Shown here: piece after piece, positions 12,566-24,590 of the stretch
Numbering within the stretch: position 1 is the first letter of the stretch
Layout: every line of letters begins with the position of its first letter
Assembly (NCBI RefSeq): GCF_014805625.2
Contig: NW_023998564.1
Location: 3,274,454-3,338,453 of the forward strand
DNA length: 64,000 nucleotides
Reading direction: 5' to 3'
From: Glossina fuscipes
Taxonomy: Eukaryota; Arthropoda; Insecta; Diptera; Glossinidae
Position numbers and translations under genes: made by a program
The notes under the pieces: generated by a model
What the model was told of the DNA's origin: nothing
What the model saw: only the letters and a program-made list of their open reading frames with translations
The model's database searches: none

Positions 12566-12739
12566 GCGGTTATAAAAATTGTCGGTTACATCCAACTTCT
12601 GCGCCGAATAGATAAGAGTCGTGACTACTAAGTCGACTCGCGGATTTAAATCTTAGTGCAGTACGCAGACTTGGCCATAGCTGTACTGTAGTCGGTAAAG
12701 GTGAAACACTAGTATTAAGCCAGATCCACTCTTTAACTC

Positions 12740-13080
12740 TTGTGCATTGTTCACTTCTTTGTAACCGTCACTATGTTGCATGTTGTAAGACAAGTAACTT
12801 GAGTGAAATAGTAGCGAGATATGAACAAAAAGCCACTAAAAACGCTGTAGTGGTAGAGGGCCTAAATACATATACTTCCCTTGATAAATTCACTCATATA
12901 ACGACTCATACAACGCTCATCCTTGGGCTAAAACCTGTTAGTGAATACAAGAAAGTAGCACGATCATGCGGACAGAGAAGCTAATATCGATTCAAACGTT
13001 GAATATGAATCAGTCGGTATAATAAAAGATGGGTCTATACCATATCCTTTTGGATGTTGCATACATCCGCACCCCTTCAT
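12740..13080. repeat. Dispersed repeat, family 1 debris
   Basis: CCTTGGGCTAAAACCTG near 12920 and CAGTCGGTATAATAAAAGAT near 13010 match words at 301-440, 20940-20960, 24510 and 53905. There is no protein similarity. The 80-codon frame here is not supported. Confidence 0.45.
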
Positions 13081-15159
13081 ATATTCACTATCAGAATACG
13101 AGTTGGGTAAATTAACAAGAATAAATAAATAAATCATTCTGATAATCAAAAAGTTCGTAATTTATTAAGAGTGATGTTTTCAAACTGTTAAACTAATATT
13201 GGTGTCCTAGTATTGTGCGTTTCGCTGCCTATAAAAATTTATTGCATATGAGTCTAGTTCTTGCGGCAAAATTATTAAAGCTAAAAAGGTTTGTTAATTA
13301 ATTTTCATGTTGCGATTCTCATTTACAGAGCATTCATGTTTAATAAATGATATTTTCTCCACAAATTCATAGGAATAATTTTGAGCGCATTTACATGACC
13401 TTATTTCATAACACGTATCATTATCAAGAATGTTGATAGGTAAGCGTGATACGTGAAGATGTGCAAAATGCCTAAAGGATGTAAAAACTATATTTTGTAA
13501 TGACAGAAGTGAAATTAAATGTGTGATTAATTGTATTATCCGGAAGTGACATTACCTCTGTTTTCTTCTGAATTCCCGACCTTTGTGCCTACCTCAAATG
13601 TAGCATATACTTTCACACATAATGTAGGGGATGTGTCGAATTTGTCAAATATTTGCAAATCATGGAAACATGTGTTGGGCAAAGTCCAAGAACTATATAC
13701 TTATTTTTATTTATAATGAATGAATTTATAATGAATCAACTTTTTTTTTTTTGTCACTCTACTCAAATTAGCAAATTTTAGCAAAACTATTCTTAACCAA
13801 AACCATTAGTTTACCTTTTTCTCGGTTAAACTGTAAAACTCGACGTTGTAGAATCTCCCGTTTGAGTACGAAAATCAGAACTCAGGAGCTCGTTTGTAAT
13901 TATTTATACAAGATCATAAAACAAAAACTATTTAGAAACTCTATAAACTCTAATGAACGATTTTTCACAACATTTTAAAGAAAATTTATTTCGTGCTAAG
14001 AAGGAGAACCGCATAAAAGGGCTTCCTTGGAAAATATATCAAACAGAAATTGCTTTTTTAATAAAGCAAATAATTAAATTACGCATTTGAACGTTTTAAA
14101 AAGTTTGGATTTCTCATGTTTTCAAAATATACTTAAATCGGTACGCACACAGTTCGATGATGTTGCAAGTTTCTTCCGAAAGGGCAAAGTCCTGTCCTTT
14201 TGGTTTATTTTCGTTAGCTTTCATTGCGAATTTACTAATCAATGGCGATTGTATCCGTACGTCTTTTGTTGAATATTCATATCATATTAAGTTTTTTATG
14301 CCTTTTATTTTTGTGATCGCTGCATATATCGAATTGTAGATCAGCTGATATCACGAGACTTTCTATAGCTCCACATGTGTTAATGACCGCCAGCCATCAA
14401 CGTCATAGTGAAATAATAGCGACACCGACAACGATTAGTCAGAGTCGTTTGATTTGCAATGGCGTGTTTTCTTGAAAACAATAAATTTTTATAAATATAT
14501 AAATTATATATTTCGGAGAAAGAAAGTTTTGGGGAAAAAAGCTAATTAACGTTCCATAAACCAATTGAAACTGATTAGCAGTTTTCGAATTACAAGAACC
14601 CGATATTATGAATGGCGGTTACCAACTCAAGTGATTGTCATTAGCGATTTCCAACACTTACCATACTCAAACCAATAATTCAATTGATATTGAAAGCCAA
14701 TAGCTGCTGGAAAAGGACTCTCGCTTACATACATGGGTTACAAAACGCTTCTATTATAGCTAAGTGAACGTTATCACATCCGAAAAAATTAGAAGTCTAG
14801 ATGTATACTTTAGTAAACTAGGAACTGAACGCTAAAAATTTTATTATTTTCACGATCGTATTGACTAATTTCAACTAATCATAAATAAGAAGATTTAATA
14901 GCCATAAATAATTTCTTCCGTTTCATACGAGGACATAATCAAGTAAAAAATTCTGTTAGTGCAGCTCCCATTCGCAAAGGTTCTGGCATAGAGCCAACAA
15001 AAATATTGAAAGAGAAGAGATTTTGTCTATCAAATGTTTAAAAAAACGTAGTAAATTCTTTAATAGCTAGACATATCAATACAAGAGTAAGCGTGTTATA
15101 TTTCTTTGTCCGCAAACTAAATTATTGACATTGACCGTAGAGAGATCATTCATTCGAGG
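13081..15159. other. A+T-rich stretch, no gene seen
   Basis: Short open frames of about 60 codons occur, but none has recognisable motifs or codon bias. Confidence 0.55.
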
Positions 15160-15429
15160 TCATTCCACTCCCGCTATATTGCAATCCATAATAATACAAT
15201 GGCCGCGTAAAGATCCACCACCGGGACTTTCTTTACCGCCAGGGCTGGTGTTGCGGGCATAACTAACAGCACGAGTAGGTCTACTGTCACCTCGACTGTC
15301 GGATGCAAATGGGGAGAAAAAAGTTTGAAAGAAATGTGGTATCGCTAACAGGAAGCCAATCAAGATACCAATCATGCGGCTTAAATCTCGGCCTCGACCT
15401 TCGCAGATCCTATCCCTTGCTTCATCCAT
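15160..15429 (-). pseudogene. Selenoprotein K-like (SelK/SelG) reading frame
   Basis: An 89-codon frame starts at an ATG and resembles the small ER-membrane SelK family (about 90-110 residues). It has a short N-terminal segment (DRICEGRGRDLSR, compare the family's GRV-ERRPW-RR), one membrane helix (MIGILIGFLLAIPHFFQTFF), a polar glycine/serine/arginine-rich tail and a C-terminal MDCNIAGVE followed by TGA. In the family the tail ends in GG-Sec-G, with UGA read as selenocysteine near the end. Here GVE-TGA replaces the GG-UGA pattern. It may be a decayed retrocopy or a Sec-lacking paralogue. The composition, richer in G+C than the flanks, supports real coding origin. I rely on remembered family features, not on an alignment. 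Confidence 0.5.
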
Positions 15430-16846
15430 GTTTTTTCATATTTATAAATTTAAAAATTTTATTTGGATTATAAAGGTAATTTGCGTTGACTATGAATTTT
15501 TTTAAATTTCACGAAATAATTAAAGTGAGAAAATTATTTCTGATCTTGTTTTTATTTTTAAATTTCTAAAGCCAAAAGTCAGTTTTTTCCTATAAGTTTC
15601 ACATTTCATTTCTAAACTTCTTTAGATTTCTTCTTTTATTCATTATGTCAATTTCTATGACATACTTTCAAAAATTTAACAATTAAAAATAAGCGTAGTA
15701 AACCATGCATTGTTGTAGTAGAAGAAAATTGTGCAACGCGACCGAAATCCAAGCTAAGACAGTTTGATTCGGTGTATTTCTTCTTGTTAGTTTAAATATG
15801 GATATTCGACATTCATTCGACATTTCCCAAAAATGTGCAACTGTTACATTTTTTTTTGTCCTTGCTTTGACAAATCCCCATCAACATTTCACGATCGATT
15901 TTTCTTTTGACGATACGCCCAATGCATGCTTTATCGGTAATTGTGAAACCGCTAATCGTTAAAGTGATTCTATAATCGACAGCTGTTAAGTTTAAAAGTC
16001 AGTTCATTTGTAGGTTTGCTAAAATTGTTTAAAAGGAACGGATTACAAATACATGTTTTTTATTCGCAAATATGAGATGCAATTTAGTTTTACAAAGTTA
16101 AACTTGACTTCAAATTTTCATTTTTATTTGTTGAATTCCAAAACTAAATATTAAGGTGGAAGCCAATTGAAAAAATTGGCAATCGAACCATTCAGAAGAA
16201 GTTTTTTCGGAAAGGAAGGTTGACACGTTTCACAAGATTTCGATACGTAATGCGGCAAATTTATCACCGTTTTGAAAGAGTAAATAACGAGTCACTAAAA
16301 GGTGGGTAAGGTGGGTTCATAACGGGTATTGAGAAGAAAGAAAGTAAAAAATAAAGTAAACTAAATTTTGATATCTTACACCACTTGTGGTACAAGAGTA
16401 TATTCTAACGTAAACAGATAGTAATTGTTTTGATTAGGGCGCCTGGCATCGTATTGCATTACGAAATGCAATACCCAGCCAGTTGAAGTGCGACAAAATT
16501 TTTGTTTTACTTTTTTTGTTACAGAATTATGCAAATTTAGCATAATTCTGTCGCACATTAAAGTGGATGCATACGACGGTATGCGATCACACTACAATAT
16601 ATCTTTTTTTTATGGACGTACTCGCAGATCGCTGTAAATTAGTGGCCCCACCGTGGGACCGAAGGTATCCTGGAACCCACTTCGCATTGCTTAGAGATGG
16701 ACTCTCACAAATCATCCGACCTCGCCGCCCTCGTAATTTCTATCTGAAACTTGACTAAACCGGAAACAGGAAGCAAGTGGGCAGCGGCGTTTATGCCTTA
16801 ATGCAGGTCGCATCGGTTATCTGTTGTGTAAATCGAATCGGGTGCA
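15430..16846. other. A+T-rich stretch, no gene seen
   Basis: No supported gene. A perfect 12-base-pair stem-loop lies at 16521-16551 (ACAGAATTATGC, 7-base loop, GCATAATTCTGT). An open frame at 16567-16758 has no family I can name. Confidence 0.5.
16521..16551. repeat. Perfect inverted repeat (12-bp arms)
   Basis: ACAGAATTATGC and GCATAATTCTGT flank the loop AAATTTA. Just outside, AGTGCGACA (near 16487) and TGTCGCACA (near 16549) are also complementary, which suggests a slightly larger foldback. Confidence 0.6.
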
Positions 16847-17345
16847 AGAGTGAGGATAGTAGCAGGGGATTTTAATAACAAGTACCACAATGGCACTCGG
16901 AAACGTCAGATAGAAGAGACATTACAGTTAGTGAAATGATTGCACGTCTCGTTGTTATGAACGCAGTCTCCGCCCTAAGTATCCAAAGAGGAATACAAGG
17001 AGCAATAGTATACATAAATTTATTAGTTGGTTTTGTGTTGACAAATCCAAGTAAGCGTTGGAGTGGCAGAAAGTGAAGTCATCATCAGTATATCTATTTC
17101 GATATAGACAATGATGCAGTGCAACTAACGTGTAAGAAGTCAAAAAAGGGAAATGAACGCAAACTGAACGATAAGGCGGGAGCAACAACTCTGTTGGCCA
17201 ACAAAGACGAACACCAGTAGATGCTCTAATCGAAGAGAGAAGACAGCATATTGGTGGAATGAAGAAATAAGTTGTCTAAGGTCGGAATATGCATTCCCAA
17301 AACCAAAAGACGAGCGACAACATCTAGAGGTACAATGGTCGATTA
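16847..17345 (+). mobile_element. R1-clade LINE relic, endonuclease region
   Basis: Two readable blocks identify it. At 16847-16960 the frame reads RVRIVAGDFNNKYHNGTR and then SEMIARLVVMNAVSAL, matching the VIVAGDFNAK-type endonuclease core of R1-like LINEs. At about 17240-17345 it reads KTAYWWNEEISCLRSEY, the conserved AYWW-EEI-LR motif just after the endonuclease. Stops and frameshifts lie between the blocks. It is an old, inactive fragment. Confidence 0.72.
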
Positions 17346-20300
17346 ACCACAATGGCCGCAATTTTTCAGATATTTTAATGCAATTTGATTGAACCACTTT
17401 TCCCGCCACTTGACATATAACACTTCATTTTGAAAAGTTGTTATAATATGTAACGGTAGCTCACAATGGTGCCTTAAATAAATGGTGTTTTAAATAAATG
17501 CTTTAGTATTGATTCTTTAGTTTAATAATCATATTTTTTTCTTTATTCTATTCTCAGGGTTGCCAACTCTTTCCTTCACACCCTTTCCAATTTTTTTGTA
17601 TATATTGTATGCATTGGCAGGATGACTAGCTTTATCGTTAAGAGGGGGTCTTCTTAGCCGAGAAGCGTCTTAGTGGACGTAGCTGGATGCATCCGACTTA
17701 TGGATTAGCAAAAGATTTACTGCGATTCTTTCTCGTACCTACCATACAACTTTGCAAATTTGAATTTTCATTCCTTTGTGTTTTTACAAAGTTAATTAAA
17801 AGAAATGTAAAGATGACGTATCGTAAATTCGGCTTATATCAAAGAGAATATATTATAGCTGGAGATTTTTGCTGCTTGGTTGAACGAAAGTTCAGAGGTA
17901 TGAACAAGAAAAAATAAATATTTATTGGATAGTCTTTAGACAACCGATTGCCCCTGTCCATGATCTAATGAATGCATACGAACCATATTCTTGTAAAGAT
18001 TGCTTTTAAAGGATTAAATTAAACGAAGTTTCATTTGGTACATTATAGAAAAACATTTACTCATTTAATTAAAAAACGTTGATAAGCAATCTTCATACAA
18101 GCACAGCTGGTAAAAGGTAAAAAATTTATTTAGTTTAGCATATCGTGACGGCCCAGTGGTTTTACCCTATTTTTACGTCATCTCCGAATAGAGGTTTCAT
18201 CTAAGCAATGGAACAATTCTCTTCACGTTATGCAAAGAAGATGAAAAAAAAGAAAATACCCAATAACTTTAGTTCCTGCTACAAATACAGCTTTGAAGAC
18301 GAATTTCAAAAAAAAAAGAAAAAAACTTTAAGTTATTTTTTAAACATTTGATTTGAATGGTTTAAAACCGCATAAAAGTATTTTTTTTATCTTTACACCA
18401 AGCATTCAATCATAAGATCAATCATAACACAATTTCTTCGCAACTGTGCCGGCGAATGTGGAATTTTCGCAAGTGTCGCTTTGTTTCTTAATATAAATTT
18501 TGACTTTGTATTATTACAAAATAAAATATTTCTTTCAAATCATCTAATAAAAAAAAATGGTATTAAAATAAAGCCACCTAAAGCAAAGAATGAAATGCAC
18601 TAAAAAAAAAGAAGAAAAATAACTATAATGAAATCAATTCCAATAAATAGCTTACCGTAGAATGACGAACTTATCACCGTTATCCCTTCGTCGTTGGTAA
18701 GTAAAACGAAAACGAAAAAGAATGTAAATAAATTTTATTATAAATTTCCATGAAAGAAAATGGGTCTCTTTACCTTTGAATTTTTTTTACCAACATTTTT
18801 TAAGTTTTAACTTTTTTATTTTCTTTTTTTTTTCTTTTATATGCATAAACACGTTTGTGTCATGTCGCCACCTTTTATGAATAGCGTACTAGGTTATAAC
18901 GCAGCGAAGCGTTCAACGGAGTCATCTAGTGCAGTTACTACAAAATTTGCATATGGTTCTCACTGCTCGTCTGCTTGAATGCTGCTGCACACCTTTGTAC
19001 GTTAACGAATATAATTGTAAGCTGTTACAGTGAAGAGTTACGATTGGGCATGCTGTACGTTTGTTTTTGTTTTTGCAGACCTACCATAATCGCATATATG
19101 GAAAAGTACGTGTTAATGCATGAATTATGTAAGCATGAGTTAATTTTATTAAAAGCAATAAAAATAACTTTTTCATAAAATGATATATTTTTTCAAATTT
19201 CTCAAAGAAGTTTATTGTTTTTTTTTTTTATGTGTAAATAAACACATCGTGCTTCTCTGACGATACATTAAATCAATAAAAAAAGTAGTTTAATATGAAA
19301 ATTTTGTTTATTTGTGCATACATAAGTTAGGGTAAGCTTAAGTCCTAAAGACCACGCGTACACCAGAACTGTTTTCGGATTTCCGGACACCGCATGAGTG
19401 TTTTGTGTATCTTATATTGTATAATATTTAATGAAATGCTGTGCAATGAATGTAAAAGTAGATCAATAAGTTGTTATAGAATTTGTACCAACTGCTGTCT
19501 TATATCATAAATGCATTGTTGAAGGATGAAAGTATTTGTCATACCAATGTAACCGCCGAGCAACGTACATGAGAGGCGGCATATGTACTGTACGATCTGC
19601 TCTAGCCTCTATGCCGACTTATTTTTTTTATTTTTCTTTTTGTCTGCGTCTTTCTGTCATTTGTCTATTCAATGTAGATCCATTTTTAAGTTTGTCGAGC
19701 TATTTTTTTGGGTGCCTGTTTGCTTACACAACAGCTACACGTGTTGTAATTTACCCAATAATAAATCTGTCTGTTTACCACTTTGTATGGCCGTCATCTT
19801 GTTATTGAACGTTCGAGTAATAAGACAGAAAATGATCATGCCAGGTTCATATACTTACATCCTGCAGAGAGAGTATATTAATTTTGCGAGACTCAGAGAG
19901 ACTTAAAATGGACCCACCAACTCATTTGGAAACCAATTCTAAGCATATTTAACCAAGTTTGTCCATGTGTCCATCTCATAAGTACGCCTGCGTTTTCATG
20001 GTTAAATATCGGAAATTTCCAGATATGTTAAAGAAATTTGATGGACTGTCGCTGATTTAACCCAAGCGCAAATAAATTGGATTGGACTATTGCTTTGCCC
20101 ATTCCTCATATAACATCCAATTTTTAAAAGTTGTTATAAAACAAATTTTTGCAATTTTTAGTATTTATCAATAAAAAATGATGAAACGTAGTATACAAAA
20201 AATGAAAGTAGAAAATCTGAATGGAATGGGTCCAGTTTTTGAATCTTCTTCCGTGTAAAAATTCAAACTAAAAATAGGTGTCAAGTGACAACAAAACCAG

Positions 20301-21349
20301 TGTTCTACTGTATAACAAAATCTCTGAGTTTGAACTATGTAGGTCTACTTTCGCGCCTTTCTTGATAAATAAGCCTTTATGGGCCAGCGAAATGTACTTT
20401 TTGGCATTTTATAAGGCATGCAGATAAAATATACAAAGATAAGAAAGTGTTGGCTTCTCCCCAAAAAAGAAATTGAGGCAAAGTATTTGCATGATCTTAC
20501 TGAAATTGTGTGGAGAATTGTCTTAGACAGAATGGTGTATGGTATTTGATGCCTTGTTTGACTATATGGTTTATTCTTCTTCTAGTTTAATTTTAAGTCC
20601 TTCCAATAACGCGCGTAGTATTGAAATTTTTCATTAATATGTCGAACAAAAATTTCAAATACATACGAGAATAAATTGGCAAAAGATAATTGCAAATTTT
20701 AATACTCAAAGCACAATTTAGAAAACATGTGAAAACTTTATAGTGTGTCGCGGACCAGCATTAAACACCTTAAGTCCCCCTACACTTATTCATATAAAGT
20801 TTTTTCAAATTAAATGCTACGAAACGTTTTCAATTCGCGCTTGTCATACAAGTGTAGTAAGTTTCATCAAAATTTCTTAAAAATTGTGGATTGTTGATTA
20901 CACTCAAGAAAACAAGACGGACGGACGAGCTTAGATCGATTCAGAATCACTTTCGGTGTAATAAAAGCTGGGTCTGCCTATAGTCCTTCTAGATGTGAGG
21001 TATATTTTACTTAGCTTGTACACCAATCGGAGTAGGTTGTTGAGCATTCTGATCCCATTCGTCCGAAACTGCTCCACTTTGATATTTATTACAATTTTTG
21101 TAGCCACAATTATAAGATGGTGACCGAATGACTATATTAAATCACCTTTTGGTACGATGGTCGCAAAACGTAAAATTATCTCTCAGTGAGAACATACATA
21201 TGAATGTATAATTTTGCGGTCAACGTAAGGTTAACACTCTTTTAATATCACATCAAGACGTGAAGATCAGTAATTTTCCTTATATGTCGAAGTTTTCAGT
21301 AAATAAGCAGATTACTCAGGGTATGCATTGATGTTCCTCACATATTATT
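17346..21349. other. A+T-rich stretch, no gene seen
   Basis: No supported coding region. Dispersed-repeat words occur near 20330-20420 (AAATAAGCCTTTATGGGCCA) and 20910-21010 (GACGGACGGACGAGCTTAGA, GGTGTAATAAAAGCTGGGTC). Confidence 0.5.
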
Positions 21350-22189
21350 ATGCTTATTATTTTGATTGGCTTTAAAGGTAACCAAAGAGATAATATTAGT
21401 GGGCATTCCAAGAGCTTGGTGCTGAGAGAAACTAATGTTGCGTTAGGACTTCAAAAAGCTAGCTAAGAACGGCCGGAGTTGGGAGAAGACAAAAACGCAG
21501 TTGGCGTGAGTGAAATTTCTATTGAAAACGAATCGGAAGAAGTGAAATGTAAAGTGAATCGAGATGAAGTGGGCAAGGTGAATAATCCGAGAAGTTCGCT
21601 TGTTTCTGCTGGTTTTCAAACAGCGAATGGTAAAAAAATCTTCATATCGAAAAAAAGCCAAATATCTGTACAAAATATTCTAAGAGAATTTCAAGACAAT
21701 TTGCAAGAAACGAATTATGAAACTGAAGTAAAAGACATAAAAGCTCGGATGTCGATTAAAAGTATCGAGTTCAAGTTTGGAAAAAATACAAACAGCAGTG
21801 CGCAAATAGCCAACAAAACAGGCTTTCAAGCGACCTTTAAAATACATCAAGATAATGTTGACAAGGTGAATAATCCGGGAAGTTCGCTTGTTTCTGCTGG
21901 ACTGGAAGATATGAGAATTCGCAAAAAGCACTTATGATCATTAAACCCAAAATTTAATTGTGGGCCACTCCAACTCTGTGAGACTTCCAATAGAAACTCA
22001 AGACCAACCGAGACTACAGAATTAGGGGAGTTTGTTAAAAATGCTGTTGAAACAAGTACACCAGGCGGCAATAGGAAATTGCCAGTTTAGGAAATGGAAA
22101 AAGATAACGACGCAATACCGACGGCAAACCGACCAAAGAGGTGGCGGCTCTCGGGCTTAAGACGTACTGGCATTAGTCCAAAGAAATAA
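21350..22189 (+). pseudogene. BRCA2-like fragment with a BRC repeat
   Basis: BRCA2 loads RAD51 onto single-stranded DNA through BRC repeats. The frame at 21479-21937 contains AGFQTANGKKIFISKKS followed by VQNILREFQDNL (nt 21611-21694), matching the BRC consensus GF-TASGKK-I-IS. A second unit starts 288 nt downstream: KVNNPRSSLVSAG at 21575 recurs as KVNNPGSSLVSAG at 21863. The same frame continues past a TGA (21935-21937) and a TAG (22088-22090) to a final TAA (22187-22189), ending RLSGLRRTGISPKK. Upstream it is open from an ATG at 21350 except for a TAA at 21464-21466. Three in-frame stops but no frameshift suggest a fairly recent pseudogene or a misjoined exon. The identity of the C-terminal part is inferred. 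Confidence 0.68.
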
Positions 22190-22559
22190 ATACTACTTTA
22201 TATTACATTGTGTAAAAGCAACGGAAGCCATTTTTTGAATTCAATAACGTCTCGATATCTTTTTTCATTTAAATTAGTTTTGCTATCTTTCCGCATTTTA
22301 TTTAATTAATGACATTTGGATGTATTTTACTTATCCTTGGTTTCTCGTATCTTTTTGCTCTTCAAATACTTATATATTTATAGCTTTTTTAGTGTTTATT
22401 TATATTCATTCCACAAGAATGCAGTTATTAATAACTGAAGACAAAAAAAAATATATTCTTGGAATATTATTCGATTTTCAAATTTTTGTAGATTTATTTG
22501 CTGTAGTTTATGAATAATGAACAAGGAACGCAATTTTTAACGTCACATTGTAGGCGTGC
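22190..22559. other. A+T-rich stretch, no gene seen
   Basis: No recognisable content. One hydrophobic 65-codon frame is not supported. Confidence 0.5.
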
Positions 22560-23900
22560 CCTTCTATCGATATCCGCCATTTTCAATACCAGCCTCTGCC
22601 CAATAATTCCCAATGCCAGCTTCATTTTTGTGGCCAAGAGACAAACAGAGATCACATAGATGGGGAGACAGCAAGCCGGACGTACATAAATCGATTTATA
22701 ATTAGATGCTGATCAGGAATGTATATACTCTCAAGTCTCTCTCGCAAACGCATCATTCTATGGTGATGTACGGAAAAATTACAAATGAGCCTTTCTCTTC
22801 GCCTTTCCGTCTGTCCGTTTGTACTTTTGTCCATCTATCTGCCAGTCCGTCCGTCCAATGTCTGCCCATATGAATTTGGGTTCAAGCTCTAGGTCGCAAT
22901 TTCTTCGATATTTTAATGAAATTTGGTACACCGCCGTATTTTGGCTACGTGAAAGTTGTACAAGTCAAATAGTCAGTTAAATGGCAATTATTATAATTAC
23001 TTACGAGATCTACACACTAACAGTGACTTGGTTAAGGTATTCAAATTTAAGTTTGTCCGTAAATTAAATCTTATCCAGTTAGGCTTCGCCTAATATAGTT
23101 CTTTATTGATTGCTCTGATAAAATACTAAAAATTACACCTTGTTTCCATGTAACGGTACACTTTTGCTGCGAGCACCAAAGGTGAACTCACTTGGTCCAA
23201 AGTTAAGAAATTTAATTTACGTCATTGTCCGTCTGTCATCAATTTTTGGACATATTTTGACGAAGTTTGGTGCACTGACTAGGCTTTCGCCAAGAACAAA
23301 CGCCGCTAACCTTAAATTAAATTGGAATATTTTTGCAGTTAACGCATATAAAGCCGCTTTTAAAAAAACTCTTTTTAAGAGAAAGATTTGCAAATTTTGA
23401 TATTTCCTGTCGATAACAGAAAGGAGTTTTTGGACATATGGAATAAATGTTGAACGATTGGATCGGATTTAACCATATTTTAAAGCATATCCCATATAAA
23501 CGTTTCTACGAAAAGTAAGTCTTTAAATGGCAGAAAAGTGTGTATTTTGCTACGAAAATTCAGTTCGTAACGTAGACCTAATATATAAGTTAGCTGTTCC
23601 AATATGTTACCATATAGGTTCATTTCTTGGGCTCTTTCCTAAATTATGATACAGACGAAAAGTAAGCCTTTATGTGGCAATAAAGTCTAATTTTTATGAC
23701 GAAAAAAAGTGGCGAATAATAGAATCCTGACTTGGTCCTTTGGACCACGTCAATTCATGTTTTGGGCCTTGTTTTACATAAGGTCTATTAAGAGATGTAT
23801 ACCTTCACATGGAAATAAGGCTTTGGTACCACAAAGATTCAAGGCATAGGAAAGTAGTGGCTGCTTAGTGGGTCTAACCGGCGACTGTTATACTTTTACC
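22560..23900 (+). repeat. Cluster of dispersed repeat, family 1
   Basis: Two copies of the core occur in tandem. The first has a CCGTCTGTCCG-rich leader, then ATTTTAATGAAATTTGGTAC at 22909-22928. The second has GTCCGTCTGTCATC and GACGAAGTTTGGTGCACTG near 23230-23280. A tail follows with two related words: ACGAAAAGTAAGTCTTTAAA near 23510 and ACGAAAAGTAAGCCTTTATG near 23655. There are no coding features. The composition suggests old non-autonomous elements. Confidence 0.6.
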
Positions 23901-24479
23901 GACTGAGCACTCTCTACAGTCGCAACATACATTCAAATGAAGCGAACAGGATGTTAACTCAACAATCTCAGGATATCCGAACTATTTTCGAATGATATCA
24001 CGTCTTCGCTAAATAGTTGTTCTTAGTTCTCGAAATTTTTTAAAACTTTTTGTTTCCTTAACTTTTGTTTTAGAGAATTTAAAAAATATTTAAAGATTAA
24101 TGAAAAATATCTTTTCATAAACATGAATCTCAAGGATATTGAAAACTGCATGTGCACGTATTTACATCAAATAGAAAATATACAAATTAAAGAAATCATA
24201 AATATTTAGTTAATTTTAGCCTTAAAATGTTTATAAATTAAATAAATAAATGAAGAAAATTAAAATAAAAAACAAATCAAAAGAATATACAAAAGCAGGC
24301 GGCGGTTTTGTTTTTATAAGCTTATTACACCTGCAGCCAACCTCATACTTGCTTTATCTTTCTTATATTTAGACTAATAGCAAAGATACACTCTTACGGC
24401 TATTATCCTTTCAGAAATTAATTCATATAGAATGCAATAGCAATACCACTGTGGTGGTCCACGGTTTACTATTAAAAGT

Positions 24480-24590
24480 ATTGCACTGCATTCGCATAAT
24501 GTAGCGTTCGTTCTTGGGCTAAAACACCCCGGTGTACCAAATTTCACCAAAATGTCTTGAAAATTGAGCCCCGCGATCGACTGGGCTGCG
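24480..24590 (-). repeat. Dispersed repeat, family 1 copy
   Basis: CGTTCGTTCTTGGGCTAAAA and GGTGTACCAAATTTCACCAA are nearly the same as 305-350 and are the reverse complement of the family core. Confidence 0.65.

Noticed and set aside
15000..15159. Possible SECIS element downstream of the SelK-like frame
   Set aside because: An ATGA is present, but I could not see a convincing paired core with AA loop and GA quartet by eye.
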